Assembly: GCF_001995095.2 (NCBI RefSeq)
Contig: NZ_MTSD02000003.1
Location: 248,001-312,000, forward strand
Direction of reading: 5' to 3'
DNA length: 64,000 bases
From: Oceanospirillum linum
GTDB lineage: Bacteria; Pseudomonadota; Gammaproteobacteria; Pseudomonadales; Halomonadaceae
Numbering within the stretch: the stretch's first letter is position 1; each line of letters starts with the position of its first letter. Both the position numbers and the translations under genes were made by a program. The notes under the pieces were generated by a model that worked only from the letters and a program-made list of their open reading frames with translations, had not been told where the DNA came from and made no database searches. Shown here one piece after another: positions 9,314 through 19,400 of this stretch.

Positions 9314-10093
9314 ATGACACAACACTCCAAATCGAGCAAAGTCGCGTTAGTCACCGGAGGCGGCCAGGGCATAGGCCGCGCTATCTGCCGGGGACTACTG
9401 AATCAGGGCATGATCGTTATTTGTGCTGATATCGACCTTGAAGCCGCCGATGAAACTGCCTCCCTCTATCAGGATCTGGGAACAATTAAAGCCCATTCGC
9501 TGGACGTTTCTGATGAACCTGTTGTTCAGGGGTGCATTCAGGAGATTATCGGAGAGTTTGGCCGCCTTGATGTGCTGGTCAATAATGCAGGTCTTTCAAC
9601 GCCCTTCAACGACCCGATTGAAGACCTTTCCCTTGAAGACTGGCAACGCTATCTTGATGTTAATCTGACAGGCGTATTCCTGGTCAGTAAACATGCCGTC
9701 CCCTACCTTCGGGAGCAGCAGGGCAGCATTATCAATATAGGCTCAACCCGTGCCAGCCAATCTGAACGGGATACAGAAGCCTACGCCGCCAGCAAAGGTG
9801 GCGTGATCTCACTGACCCATGCGCTGGCGATCAGCTTAGGTAGTGAAGTACGCGTAAACTGTATCAGCCCCGGCTGGATAGAAGTAGGAGACTGGCAGAA
9901 AGCGCGCACGCGCATCGAGCCTATTCACTCTCCTTCCGACCTGGCTCAGCACCCTGTGGGTCGTATCGGTAAGCCCGACGATGTCGCCTATATGGTCTGC
10001 TATCTGGCAACCGATGTCGCAGGCTTCATCACGGGTCAGAACTTCGTCGTTGACGGCGGCATGGGCGTCAAAATGGCCTATAACGACAGCTAG
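9314..10093 (+). CDS. Short-chain dehydrogenase/reductase (SDR)
   Basis: 259 residues, classical SDR fold. Near the N-terminus is the cofactor motif TGGGQGIGRA; NNAG follows near 92, catalytic Ser in INIGST, and YAASK for Tyr/Lys around 155-159; the C-terminus has FITGQNFVVDGGMG. An Asp after beta-2 (ADIDLE) favours NAD(H) over NADP(H). The substrate cannot be read from sequence. It follows dtd closely and converges with the YheS-type gene, with a strong hairpin between the two. Confidence 0.9.
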   Translation: MTQHSKSSKVALVTGGGQGIGRAICRGLLNQGMIVICADIDLEAADETASLYQDLGTIKAHSLDVSDEPVVQGCIQEIIGEFGRLDVLVNNAGLSTPFNDPIEDLSLEDWQRYLDVNLTGVFLVSKHAVPYLREQQGSIINIGSTRASQSERDTEAYAASKGGVISLTHALAISLGSEVRVNCISPGWIEVGDWQKARTRIEPIHSPSDLAQHPVGRIGKPDDVAYMVCYLATDVAGFITGQNFVVDGGMGVKMAYNDS

Positions 10094-10112
10094 CCTCCTG
10101 AGTCAGTCAGCA

Positions 10113-10142
10113 GGCGGCCGGATATGAGAATATCCGGCCGCC
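10113..10142. terminator. Perfect GAGA-loop hairpin between convergent genes
   Basis: GGCGGCCGGATAT (10113-10125), loop GAGA, ATATCCGGCCGCC (10130-10142): a perfect 13-bp stem. Neither side has a T-run, so it may be a 3'-end-stabilising or Rho-assisted element instead of a classical intrinsic terminator. Confidence 0.6.
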
Positions 10143-10157
10143 AATCCCACGAAAGAA

Positions 10158-12095
10158 TCAAAGATCTAACTCAGCCTCCGCTGTCTCTAACTCCTCTGAA
10201 AGCAGCATCCACTCTTCTTCGATGGTCTCTGAGGCGGTACTGAGCTCGCCCTGCCTTCTGAGCAACACCTGCAGACGATCTTTATTCTCATCCTGATAGA
10301 TCTCAGGCTCCGCAAGCTCCAGCTCAATATTACCAAGCTCTGCCTGAACCTTATCCAGCTCGGCTTCCAGCTTATCTACTTTTTTCTTCAGCGGACGTAA
10401 CTGCTCCCTGCGCTGTGCAGCCAGGCGACGCTCCTCTTTACGGTCACGCTTTTCTTCGACAGCTCCCTCCTTATCACCAGACGCAGGGGCAGCCTCTGGG
10501 CCAGCGCCTTTCTGCAAGGCCAGTGTCCGGTTCTTCAACCAGACATGATAATCCTCAAGATCACCCTCAAACGGCTCAACCCGGCCATCACATACCAACC
10601 AGAACTCATCGACTGTGTTGCGAAGCATATGACGGTCATGGGAGACCAGAATGACCACTCCCGGAAATTCCTGTAGCGCAAAAGTCAGCGCCAGCCGCAT
10701 TTCAAGATCCAGGTGGTTAGTCGGCTCATCCAGCAGCAACAGGTTGGGTTTCTGCCAGGCGATCAGAGACAGAGCTAAACGGGCTTTCTCGCCGCCAGAG
10801 AACCGATTAACCTCTGTCTCCACATCATCTCCCCGAAAACCAAAACCACCCAGGTAGTTACGGATCTCCTGCTCGGAAACTTTGGGTGACAGGCGCTGAA
10901 TGTGCAACAGTGCCGAGGCATTCAGGTCCAGAGACTCCAGCTGATGCTGAGCAAAATAGCCCACCTGCAGGTTTTCACTGGGTGTATAAATACCAGAAAC
11001 CACTGGCAGGTCGCCCACCAAAGTTTTAATCAGGGTCGATTTACCCGCGCCGTTCGGACCTAAAAGACCGACACGCATCCCCGGCAACAAGGTGAAGTTC
11101 ACCAGACTCAGGATCACGCTGCTGTCGCCATAACCGATATTGGCATCATCCATTACTAAAAGCGGGGACGACGTTTTCTCGGTACAGGGAATAGTAAACT
11201 GAAAGGGTGAATCTACATGGGCAGGAGCAATTTTTTCCATTCGCTCCAGTTCTTTAACCCGGCTTTGCGCCTGCTTCGCTTTTGAAGCTTTTGCCTTAAA
11301 GCGGCGGACAAAGCTCTCAATTTCAGCAATACGGGTCTGTTGCTTCTCAAACTGCGCCTGTTGCTGAGCCAGACGCTGGGCACGCATAATCTCAAATGCC
11401 GAATAATTACCGCGATAGAGGTTAATCTTCTGCTGCTCAAAGTGGGCGATATGCTCCACCACACTATCCAAAAAATCCCGATCATGGGAGATCAGCAGTA
11501 GCGTGCCGGGGTACTGGCGTAACCAGTTCTCCAGCCATAGCGTTGCATCCAGATCCAGGTGGTTCGTCGGCTCATCGAGCAGCAGCAGATCAGATGGCAT
11601 CAACAATGCCTGGGCGAGGTTCAGGCGAATACGCCAACCACCAGAGAAAGACTGCACCGGTTGCTGCGTCTGAGCCATCGTAAAGCCCAGCCCTAACAGT
11701 AGCTGCTCGGCACGATTAGGTGCCGTATAACCATCCAGTGTCTCCAGCTCGGCGTGTAAGCGGGCGATACCATGATTATCCCCGCTCGCTTCCGCCTCCG
11801 CTAAAGCATTCTGCACCTTGCGCAGCGGTTTATCGCCATCAAGGACATACTCAAGAGCTGTTTTATCCCGGGCGTGAACCTCCTGAGCCATATGAGCGAT
11901 ACGCAGTTGAGGCGGGATAAGTAATTCACCTGCATCCTGATGCAGCTCACCTAAAAGCAGTTTAAACAGACTGGACTTACCGGCACCGTTAGAACCAACA
12001 ACACCGATACGCTGACCACGATGGATAATCAGGGAGGTATTTTGCAGGAGAGAGAGACTTCCCCGTTGCAGGCTCAGGTCTTCTAATGTAATCAT
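10158..12095 (-). CDS. yheS: ABC-F ribosome-associated ATPase, YheS type
   Basis: 645 residues with two ABC domains and no membrane segment, the ABC-F pattern. The first Walker A is GSNGAGKSS (~34-42), signature FSGGWRIRL (~150) and LLLDEPTNHLDLD; an interdomain arm rich in Arg/Lys/Gln follows (FVRRFKAKASKAKQAQSRVKEL), then a second Walker A GPNGAGKST and FSGGEKARL. The C-terminal ~120 residues are a charged coiled coil. Length and the APAHVDSPFQF linker match E. coli YheS closely. ABC-F proteins act at the ribosomal E site to relieve stalling; the specific YheS role is less defined. Divergent from the TIGR02444 gene across 93 bases. Confidence 0.93.
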   Translation of the reverse strand: MITLEDLSLQRGSLSLLQNTSLIIHRGQRIGVVGSNGAGKSSLFKLLLGELHQDAGELLIPPQLRIAHMAQEVHARDKTALEYVLDGDKPLRKVQNALAEAEASGDNHGIARLHAELETLDGYTAPNRAEQLLLGLGFTMAQTQQPVQSFSGGWRIRLNLAQALLMPSDLLLLDEPTNHLDLDATLWLENWLRQYPGTLLLISHDRDFLDSVVEHIAHFEQQKINLYRGNYSAFEIMRAQRLAQQQAQFEKQQTRIAEIESFVRRFKAKASKAKQAQSRVKELERMEKIAPAHVDSPFQFTIPCTEKTSSPLLVMDDANIGYGDSSVILSLVNFTLLPGMRVGLLGPNGAGKSTLIKTLVGDLPVVSGIYTPSENLQVGYFAQHQLESLDLNASALLHIQRLSPKVSEQEIRNYLGGFGFRGDDVETEVNRFSGGEKARLALSLIAWQKPNLLLLDEPTNHLDLEMRLALTFALQEFPGVVILVSHDRHMLRNTVDEFWLVCDGRVEPFEGDLEDYHVWLKNRTLALQKGAGPEAAPASGDKEGAVEEKRDRKEERRLAAQRREQLRPLKKKVDKLEAELDKVQAELGNIELELAEPEIYQDENKDRLQVLLRRQGELSTASETIEEEWMLLSEELETAEAELDL

Positions 12096-12188
12096 GTGAT
12101 TTTACTGTCAAAAATGTTGCGTGCGGGAATTGAAGCCTGGATCAGATCGCGCAAAAAAGAATAATGATGAGCCCGGAGGCCGGCAACC

Positions 12189-12740
12189 ATGTCAGAACTT
12201 ACCTTGTCCTATGATAACCCATTCTGGCGTTTTTCTACGAAACTCTATCGTCTGGAAACCGTTGAAGCGGCCTGCCTTTATCTTCAGGATCACCAGGGCG
12301 TCATGGTTAACCAACTGCTTTTCAGCTGTTGGCTGACCACTCAGAATGTTTGCTTCACCTCGGAGTGGCCTACACAGGTAGAGCCTGTATTGGGTTGGCA
12401 TAATCAGTTTGTCGTACCGCTACGGAAACAGCGCCGTCAGCTGAAGCCTATGACAGGCGTTGAGGCACACCTGAAGGAGATGAGCGAACACCTTCTCTCC
12501 GCAGAGCTTATCGCCGAACAGCACGAACAGGCGCTTCTTTATCTTCTTTATTCTCTGAAAAAAGGCATGCAAACCTGTGCAGACAGAGAAACCGCCCTGC
12601 GCAGCAATCTGAAATTTACACTTAAAGATGCCAGGTTTACAGCAACAGCCCAACAGCAGCTGAAAAACTTACTGGAAATGGTTGTTGATCAGGATATTGC
12701 CCAGGCGATTATAATAGGCTTGTCTGCTGATCAGGTTTAA
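12189..12740 (+). CDS. TIGR02444 family (DUF2390) protein
   Basis: 183 residues matching the TIGR02444 pattern: N-terminal NPFWRFSTKLY, then LYLQDHQGVMVNQLLFSCWL and WHNQFVVPLRKQRRQLKP. Function is unknown. The family is often found beside a YheS-type ABC-F gene, as here (divergent, shared promoter region). It is probably a soluble helical protein; no signal peptide or TM segment. ATG at 12189 follows GGAGGCCGGCAACC, with the GGAGG a little distant. Confidence 0.82.
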   Translation: MSELTLSYDNPFWRFSTKLYRLETVEAACLYLQDHQGVMVNQLLFSCWLTTQNVCFTSEWPTQVEPVLGWHNQFVVPLRKQRRQLKPMTGVEAHLKEMSEHLLSAELIAEQHEQALLYLLYSLKKGMQTCADRETALRSNLKFTLKDARFTATAQQQLKNLLEMVVDQDIAQAIIIGLSADQV

Positions 12741-13143
12741 TCTGACCAGAATCGCCCTGCCTGCATACTTTAAATGCCATGGTATTTTTTATGGCAGCCA
12801 AGGGGAGCCTCTTATTCATATCCGGTGCAGAAGTGTTACCCTGATGACGGTGAATATAGATTTGACTCTAAAGGCAACACAAATAACACAATAGCTGGAA
12901 CACTTTAGCTCAATAGAAGTCTGAGTCTCCACCGCGACAGATACAAATGTCATCAACAGTATATCTGTCCATTAGCCTTATCCGCCGCTAAATAGCTTGC
13001 GGAAGGTATTAAAAGAGGCTCAGTGTATTACTCAGGCGTGCCGAAAACGGGGCCCTGGTACCAAATTAATTAATGATAGGCTGCCCGGGATTATCTGATG
13101 TATACCCCCAGCCGGAATTCGCAGCCCCTAATAAGGAGTTTTC
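12741..13143. other. Intergenic region, promoter of the FKBP gene likely
   Basis: About 400 bases between the TIGR02444 gene and the FKBP gene. A weak hairpin TGCCAT...ATGGCA (12775-12796) with an internal T-run may end the first transcript. No ORF with RBS, tRNA or recognised ncRNA seen. Confidence 0.45.
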
Positions 13144-13836
13144 ATGAAAAAAGCGCTACTCACCCTGACCCTCTCCGGCCTGCTTGCAGCACCCGTCATG
13201 GCAGACACGACCCCAACGACGGAAGAAGACCGACTGAGTTATAGTCTGGGACTGATCATGGGCCAGCGTCTGAAACAGGAGTTTACCGACCTGAATGTCG
13301 ACATGATGTCTCAGGCCGTAAAAGACTTGTACGCTGACGGTGAGATGAAGATGACCGAAGCAGAAGTCAAAGAAACCATGCAGGCTTACCAGCAGAAGAA
13401 AATGCTGGAACAACAGGAAGCTCAGGCAAAAGCTGCTGAAGCCAACCTGAAAGCAGGTCAGGATTTCATGGTCCAGAATGGCAAGAAAAAAGGCGTTGTA
13501 ACCACTGACTCCGGCCTGCAATACCAAGTACTGACTGCTGGTAATGGTGCAAAACCTGCTCTAACCGATCAGGTTAAAGTTCACTACGAAGGTAAACTTC
13601 TGAACGGTAAGGTATTCGACAGTTCTTATCAGCGTGGCGAGCCAGTCACCTTTGGTCTGAATCAGGTGATTCAGGGTTGGCAGGAAGGTCTGCAGCTGAT
13701 GTCTGTAGGCAGCAAGTGGAAAATATTCATTCCATCTGACCTAGCCTATGGCCCTGGCGGCACAGGTGGCCCTATCGGCCCGAATGAAACGTTGATTTTC
13801 GAAGTTGAGCTGCTGGATATTAACCCGGAAGCCTAA
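13144..13836 (+). CDS. Periplasmic FKBP-type peptidyl-prolyl isomerase
   Basis: 230 residues, FkpA/Mip/FklB type. A clear signal peptide (MKKALLTLTLSGLLAAPVMA, cut after ADT region) directs it to the periplasm. The N-terminal dimerisation domain (LSYSLGLIMGQRLKQEF, a long Gln/Lys/Ala helix to ~100) is followed by the FKBP catalytic domain (~118-228; VKVHYEGKLLNGKVFDSS, FGLNQVIQGWQEGL, IPSDLAYG, LIFEVELLDI). It catalyses cis-trans isomerisation at prolines and chaperones envelope proteins. The start is supported by TAAGGAG five bases before the ATG. Stand-alone transcription unit with its own terminator. Confidence 0.94.
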   Translation: MKKALLTLTLSGLLAAPVMADTTPTTEEDRLSYSLGLIMGQRLKQEFTDLNVDMMSQAVKDLYADGEMKMTEAEVKETMQAYQQKKMLEQQEAQAKAAEANLKAGQDFMVQNGKKKGVVTTDSGLQYQVLTAGNGAKPALTDQVKVHYEGKLLNGKVFDSSYQRGEPVTFGLNQVIQGWQEGLQLMSVGSKWKIFIPSDLAYGPGGTGGPIGPNETLIFEVELLDINPEA

Positions 13837-13871
13837 CCGCCGATAGCGGAAGTCCACGCGTCACGATATGC

Positions 13872-13900
13872 CCTGGCAGACTGTCTGCCAGGTTTTTTTT
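13872..13900 (+). terminator. Intrinsic terminator after the FKBP gene
   Basis: Stem CCTGGCAGA / TCTGCCAGG with loop CTG, then eight T residues. Confidence 0.9.
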
Positions 13901-13923
13901 GTTTCAATTTATTGGAATTCTGA

Positions 13924-13935
13924 CCTACCGGTAGG
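13924..13935. promoter_or_regulatory. Perfect palindrome in the DASS gene promoter region
   Basis: CCTACCGGTAGG is a perfect 12-bp palindrome lying between a possible -35 (TTGGAA, 13912-13917) and a good -10 (TATAAT, 13938-13943). The spacing is about 20 bases. It is a candidate operator for the anion transporter gene; the regulator is unknown. Confidence 0.45.
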
Positions 13936-14070
13936 CTTATAATTGTTAATTAACGTCACGGGCCTGACCTGCCTCTGCTAAAGCCTATCCCTGACTGGAC
14001 AGGCCTCCCCATAACGCCAATACTGCTTTGTACAGAGAAGCCTTAATCCCCTTCTGGAAAGGAAGCAAGT

Positions 14071-15546
14071 ATGGTCCAAACAACCTCGTCCTCTGGTCTA
14101 CGCCCAATACCCGCCGTTGTGGCACTCTGTATTGGGCTTCTTATCTGGCTACTACCTCAACCTGATACCGTATCTGACCAAGGCTGGCTGATGCTCGCCA
14201 TGTTTATTGGCACCATTGCCGCTATTATTGGAAAAGCGATGCCAATCGGAGCTCTATCCATTCTGGCCATTACACTCGTCGCCGCTTCCGGTGTTACCAG
14301 CGATAACCCTGGCACATCCATAAAAAATGCCCTGGGCAGTTTTACCAGCCCTCTGATATGGTTAATCGCCATTGCGATTATGATCTCACGGGGTTTGATC
14401 AAAACAGGTTTAGGCGCAAGAATCGGCTACCACTTTATTGCCCTGTTTGGTAAGCGAACCCTGGGAATCGGCTACGCCCTGGTACTATCAGAGCTAACGA
14501 TTGCACCTGTTACACCAAGCAATACAGCACGGGGTGGCGGTATTGTCCACCCGATCATGCTATCCATCGCCCGAAGCTTTGGCTCCAATCCGGAAGAGAA
14601 TAGTACCGAAAAAATAGGTAAATACCTGGCTCTGGTAAACTACCATGCTAACCCGATCACTTCTGCAATGTTTATCACAGCTACAGCCCCAAACCCCCTC
14701 ACGGTTAAACTTATTGCGGAAGCCACCGGGGCTGAGATCAGTCTGAGCTGGACAACCTGGGCAGTGGCAATGCTACTACCCGGACTGGTCGCTATCGCAT
14801 TAATGCCTTTGTTGCTCTACTGGCTCTATCCGCCTGAGATCAAAAAAACAGAAGATGCCCGAATCTTTGCCCGTCAAAAACTCGACGACCTTGGGCCTCT
14901 GAGCCGTGGCGAAAAGATCATGTTAGCGGTCTTTTCTATTCTGCTCGCCCTTTGGGCTGACCTTCCCGTATGGTTTTTTGGAGAAGCTTATCAGCTCAAT
15001 GCCACCACAAGTGCTTTTATCGGCCTGTCGATTCTTCTGATTTCCGGGGTTCTGGTCTGGCAGGATATTCTGGCAGAAAAAAGTGCCTGGGATACTCTGG
15101 TTTGGTTTGGGGCTCTGGTAATGATGGCCTCCCAACTAAACAGTCTTGGCGTTATCAGCTGGTTCTCCGCCAGCATACAGGAACTGATTGCACAAACCGG
15201 GCTCGGCTGGGCAGGAGCCAGTGGCTTACTGGTGCTGATTTTCCTTTACTCCCACTATTTCTTTGCCAGTACCACGGCCCACATCACAGCTATGATGGCA
15301 GCATTTCTAACTGTCGGTCTGGCAATGGGCGCACCGCCAATGCCTTTCGTTCTGATGATGGCTGCGGCCTCTTCCATTATGATGACACTGACCCATTACG
15401 CCACTGGGACATCACCTGTAATCTTCGGCTCCAACTATGTCACTCTCGGGGAATGGTGGCGTGCGGGTTTTGTTATGAGTGTCGTGAATTTAATAATCTG
15501 GGTTGTCATTGGCGGTCTTTGGTGGAAACTACTCGGATACTGGTAA
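14071..15546 (+). CDS. DASS-family divalent anion/dicarboxylate transporter
   Basis: 491 residues, about 12 hydrophobic segments, DASS/CitMHS-like (PF00939; CitT, TtdT, SODiT1 relatives). Diagnostic stretches are TPSNTARGGGIVHPIM near 150, TATAPNPLTVKL near 210 and THYATGTSPVIFGSNYV near 455, which correspond to the Ser-Asn-Thr substrate/Na+ binding hairpins. It probably carries a C4-dicarboxylate, citrate or 2-oxoglutarate, by symport or antiport; which is not decidable here. ATG start with GGAAAGGAAG upstream. Monocistronic; a palindrome lies in its promoter region. Confidence 0.92.
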   Translation: MVQTTSSSGLRPIPAVVALCIGLLIWLLPQPDTVSDQGWLMLAMFIGTIAAIIGKAMPIGALSILAITLVAASGVTSDNPGTSIKNALGSFTSPLIWLIAIAIMISRGLIKTGLGARIGYHFIALFGKRTLGIGYALVLSELTIAPVTPSNTARGGGIVHPIMLSIARSFGSNPEENSTEKIGKYLALVNYHANPITSAMFITATAPNPLTVKLIAEATGAEISLSWTTWAVAMLLPGLVAIALMPLLLYWLYPPEIKKTEDARIFARQKLDDLGPLSRGEKIMLAVFSILLALWADLPVWFFGEAYQLNATTSAFIGLSILLISGVLVWQDILAEKSAWDTLVWFGALVMMASQLNSLGVISWFSASIQELIAQTGLGWAGASGLLVLIFLYSHYFFASTTAHITAMMAAFLTVGLAMGAPPMPFVLMMAAASSIMMTLTHYATGTSPVIFGSNYVTLGEWWRAGFVMSVVNLIIWVVIGGLWWKLLGYW

Positions 15547-15614
15547 CACCTCCAGGGTACTTAAAACTCCAGTCTTAAATTAAGCAGAACCAAACAAGAG
15601 CTGTAACAAAACAA

Positions 15615-15645
15615 CCCCCAATGTTGAGTATCAACGCTTGGGGGG
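15615..15645 (-). terminator. Hairpin between convergent genes, likely terminator
   Basis: CCCCCAA...TTGGGGG with an inner GTTGA/TCAAC stem. Read on the minus strand it is followed by a T-rich TTGTTTTG, so it probably ends the outer-membrane protein transcript. Confidence 0.55.
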
Positions 15646-15705
15646 CACTTCAAACAGCTAGTGATTACAGCTCTTTATATCGCTACTGACAGGCCGAAAG
15701 TCACG

Positions 15706-16401
15706 TCAGAACCGATAACCGATACCGGCCATCAGAGCGTCCAAGTTATACTCACCCAGCGCATCAGGGTCTGTATTCAGGACACGCCGCCAGTTCAAAC
15801 CCAATTGCCAATCAGAAGTCAGCAGATAACCTACGCCTAAGCCGATCATAGGCGCCCATTCATGCCCGGACTTTCTGAAGCTTTCGTTCTCTGCCGCAAT
15901 AACAGTACCTGCAGCATTCACACTTTGCCCCCGAGCAAAACCGGAAGCAGTCTGATCCAACCACGCAAAGCCTAAGCGCCCCTTGAGGTGCCAGTGTTCA
16001 TTCATCCGGTACTGACCTACGGCACTAAACAGTAACCCCCTCTGTTCAGCTGTTTCCCGGATCATACGGGTACGGATAACCTCAGAACGACTGATGTCCG
16101 TGGAGCGCGAAGTAGCGGAGTTTTTCCCCAGATCAATGTAACTTAACTCAAGCGCCAGAGCAGAAGTGTATTGATAGCCTATCCCTAATAACAGAGCCCT
16201 GTCGCGGTTATCATCCGATAGGGTGGCCTGGCCGCCCTGGCCTATGATTTCGGCGTTATAATCCCGAAAGCTCCGCAGGTCTGAATCACCTCGGGCTTGC
16301 CCTATCTCCAGCACCAGATACGGAGCTGCATAACTGTTCATCGCTGCCAACAGCAAACCTACTGAGAGCATGATATGTTGAGAAAGCTGTTTGTATCGCA
16401 T
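15706..16401 (-). CDS. Outer-membrane beta-barrel protein
   Basis: 231 residues. Signal peptide at 1-26 (SVGLLLAAMNSYA, cut before APYL). The mature part has alternating-residue amphipathic strands typical of an 8-stranded barrel (ALLLGIGYQYTSALALELSYIDLG, HWHLKGRLGFAWLDQ, WAPMIGLGVGYLLTSDWQLGLNWRRV) and ends in the C-terminal aromatic signature YRF recognised by the Bam machinery. OmpA-N/OmpW-like porin domain; no peptidoglycan-binding domain. Function unknown. It lies just downstream of the DUF4347 gene on the same strand (about 40 bp), so they may be co-expressed. Confidence 0.83.
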   Translation of the reverse strand: MRYKQLSQHIMLSVGLLLAAMNSYAAPYLVLEIGQARGDSDLRSFRDYNAEIIGQGGQATLSDDNRDRALLLGIGYQYTSALALELSYIDLGKNSATSRSTDISRSEVIRTRMIRETAEQRGLLFSAVGQYRMNEHWHLKGRLGFAWLDQTASGFARGQSVNAAGTVIAAENESFRKSGHEWAPMIGLGVGYLLTSDWQLGLNWRRVLNTDPDALGEYNLDALMAGIGYRF

Positions 16402-16443
16402 TATAAGTTATATCCTGAATATTCAATGAAGTAGTTGCGAGCA

Positions 16444-19400
16444 CTAACCTAATAACATCCAGTCAAAGAACTGGTTGGCACCGGTGTCTTCAAAAGGAGA
16501 TAAGAGTTCCGGTGTCGCCGCAGATTCCCGATAACCCAGCGCACCAGGGTCAGTAATTACGCCATCAGCTAAACCGTCATCATCAAAAACACCACCATCC
16601 TCAATGACAAAGTTCAGCTGAAGCTTATTACCTACCTGCTCAACACTGCCTCCATAGGCCTCACTCGCCAGATTGACCCAGTTTCCACTGCTGGTTTGCT
16701 TCCAGTAACCGTTGACTTCAGTGCTTTTATCAACCAGCAGGCTAAAATGCTGGATATCACCAGGATCTGATACATCAGCTTTAAAGCTAACCAGCCCTAA
16801 CGGCCTGTCTAAGTCATTGGGCTTTTCCTCCGGCGCATCCTGCTGCGTGACATCCCGCAATGTAGCAAATGCACTTATACCATCAGAGTTATCGTCACTA
16901 TGATCAGTCATCACGGCTGCCAGAGTAATAAAGACCGTAGGCGCACCAGGGTCACTGGATACCTGGTCGGTATTGCGGAAAGGGACTGAAGACACATCAG
17001 ACTGTTCACGGTCAGCAATACCATCACCATTACCATCCCCTTGGGCTAGCCCATCTGCGGAAGGAGCAAAGTCTTCTACGCTTTCAGGGATACCGTCGCC
17101 ATCACTATCCGGCAGGCCTTTCCATTCGATTTCAGGGGGTAATGTTGCTTTAACTACTGAGGTAGCAGTACTTATTACTGTTTCAGAGGTGCCTTGTTGA
17201 TCGATATAGCTGGCTTTTACCGTAATGGTTTTACCCACGTCTGCCTTGGACAAAATATAAGCTGTATCTGTCGCGCCATCAATAATTACACCGCCAGCGA
17301 ACCATTCGTAACTTAAAGTGCCAAGACCGTCTGCATCGGCAAGGTTGTTGCTGAGCGTAAGTAGCCCGCCCTGTTTGGCGGTACCATTGATTGTAATGCC
17401 TCCAGTGGGGAGAGTATTTAGATTGGTAACCGTTGCAGTGGCGGCACTTGTTACTGTTTCAAAAGTGCCTTGCTGATCGGTATAGCTGGCTTTTACCGTA
17501 ATGGTTTTACCCACGTCTGCCTTGGATAAGGTGTAAGTTGTACCTGTCGCGCCATCAATGGTTATGCCATCAGCAAACCATTCGTAGCTTAAAGTGCCAA
17601 GACCGTCTGCATCGGCAAGATTGTTGCTGAGCGTGAGTAGCTCGCCCTGTTTGGCGGTACCATTGATTGTAATGCCCCCAGTGGGGAGAGTATTTAGATT
17701 GGTAACCGTTGCAGTGGCGGCACTTGTTACTGTTTCAAAAGTGCCTTGTTGATCGGTATAGCTGGCTTTTACCGTAATGGTTTTACCCACGTCTGCCCTG
17801 GACAAGGTGTAAGTTGTACCTGTCGCGCCATCAATAATTACACCACCAGCGAACCATTCGTAACTTAAAGCGCCAAGACCCTCTGGATCAGCAAGGTTGT
17901 TGCTAACAGCGAGTGTCTCGCCTTGTTTGGCAGTGCCTTTTATTGTGACAGTGCCAGTCGGTGCTTTATTGGCTCCTTGTATTGTAATCTCAATATCTTG
18001 GTTAGCAGTGCCCCCTTTACCATCATCAGCCGTGAGCGTATAGCTCAATATTAACTCTTCGCCTTTATTGAGATAATTGAAGCCGATATCACCAGAGTTA
18101 AAATCCCAAGTCAGCTCTGCTTGGTAAAGAGTTCCATCGGAAATAGGGGCTAGGCTAACACTGAACATTGATAACAGTGCTGCGTTTTCAGGTTGCTCTG
18201 CATCAGAGCTTTGATCGCTTCCATCACTGTTTTTTTCTTGAGCTGTTACGCTCGTTACAGTGACACCTACGTCATCAGATATATTCTTATCGGTGACCAA
18301 AAGTGAATTAGATGCGGTAAGGCCGATAGCAGCTGTTAACGCTGTGCCAGATGAGAGCTTGGCCGAATACTCCATAGCGCTGGGGATAATCTCAGTAACC
18401 CAAGCATCATTTCTAGAGCTACCATCACTAACATCCGTGGTATATTGCGTGTGATCAGTAAAGCCGGTACCAGCGATACCTGAGCTGTAATAGTCATACC
18501 CCATAAAAATAACGGTACCAGCATCGTAAGTTATGGTGGCGACAGCAGCATTGTCTTCCGTTCCATAGATGGGATTAAAGCTGGCCACAGTTCCTTTGCC
18601 AATGGAATCAGTTGCATTGGCGTAGCTTAGGCTGCTAGCGCCATCCGCAAAAGGCGTTCCAGCGGCATTAGCGCTGTTTAAATCCCAAGATGAACCGCTC
18701 TCAGTGGTCAGATCCCAGTCGAAAATACGGTTAAGAAACTGGGTGTCTTTGTCCCCACCTGTCCCTGTCATCATCATAACGCCGCCAGCACTAACCCAGT
18801 CACGAAGGATCGTTTTAGCAGACTCTGGAAAAAATGCTGGATCGGTAGGTGATTTATTTTCCATATCTGTCATGAAAAAGAAACCGCTGCTGTTTAGCTG
18901 AGTCGCAAAATTATCTGCCGCAAAACTCGTTATACTCGTATCAAGGGTGTATTTTCCACCATTATTGATTACGTTCTGAACAATACTGGCTAGGTTAGCA
19001 TTTTCATTACCGCTTCCAGGGGAGGAGTCGCTACCATTCAAGTTAGGATAAGAAAAAACTGATACCTGAGTTGATACATTGGCCGCACCAAACACTGGGG
19101 CATTATTTATATTCAGGTTCACCGTAGGGTTGCTAGTCAAGCCAAGAGAGCCATCTGAGGCGCTAATCGTAATAGTGGCCGCAGCATCTCCGGTTGCACT
19201 GGTATATTGAATATTAGAGGCGGTATCAAGGTAAGTATTAATATCCGCAGCAGAACCCACCAAAGTTATCTTAGTATCACTGTCCTTGCTTCCGGTGACA
19301 CCAGAGCCAACACCGGCACCATCCGCCGGTGTGGAAAAAGTACCGGCGGAAGCCGTTAAAGTCACAGTGAGTGAGTCGTCATCGGTATCTGCAAAAGAAA

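Noticed and set aside
15615-15645. Hairpin as terminator of the DASS gene on the plus strand
   Set aside because: No T-run follows on the plus strand, so it was assigned to the minus-strand outer-membrane gene instead.
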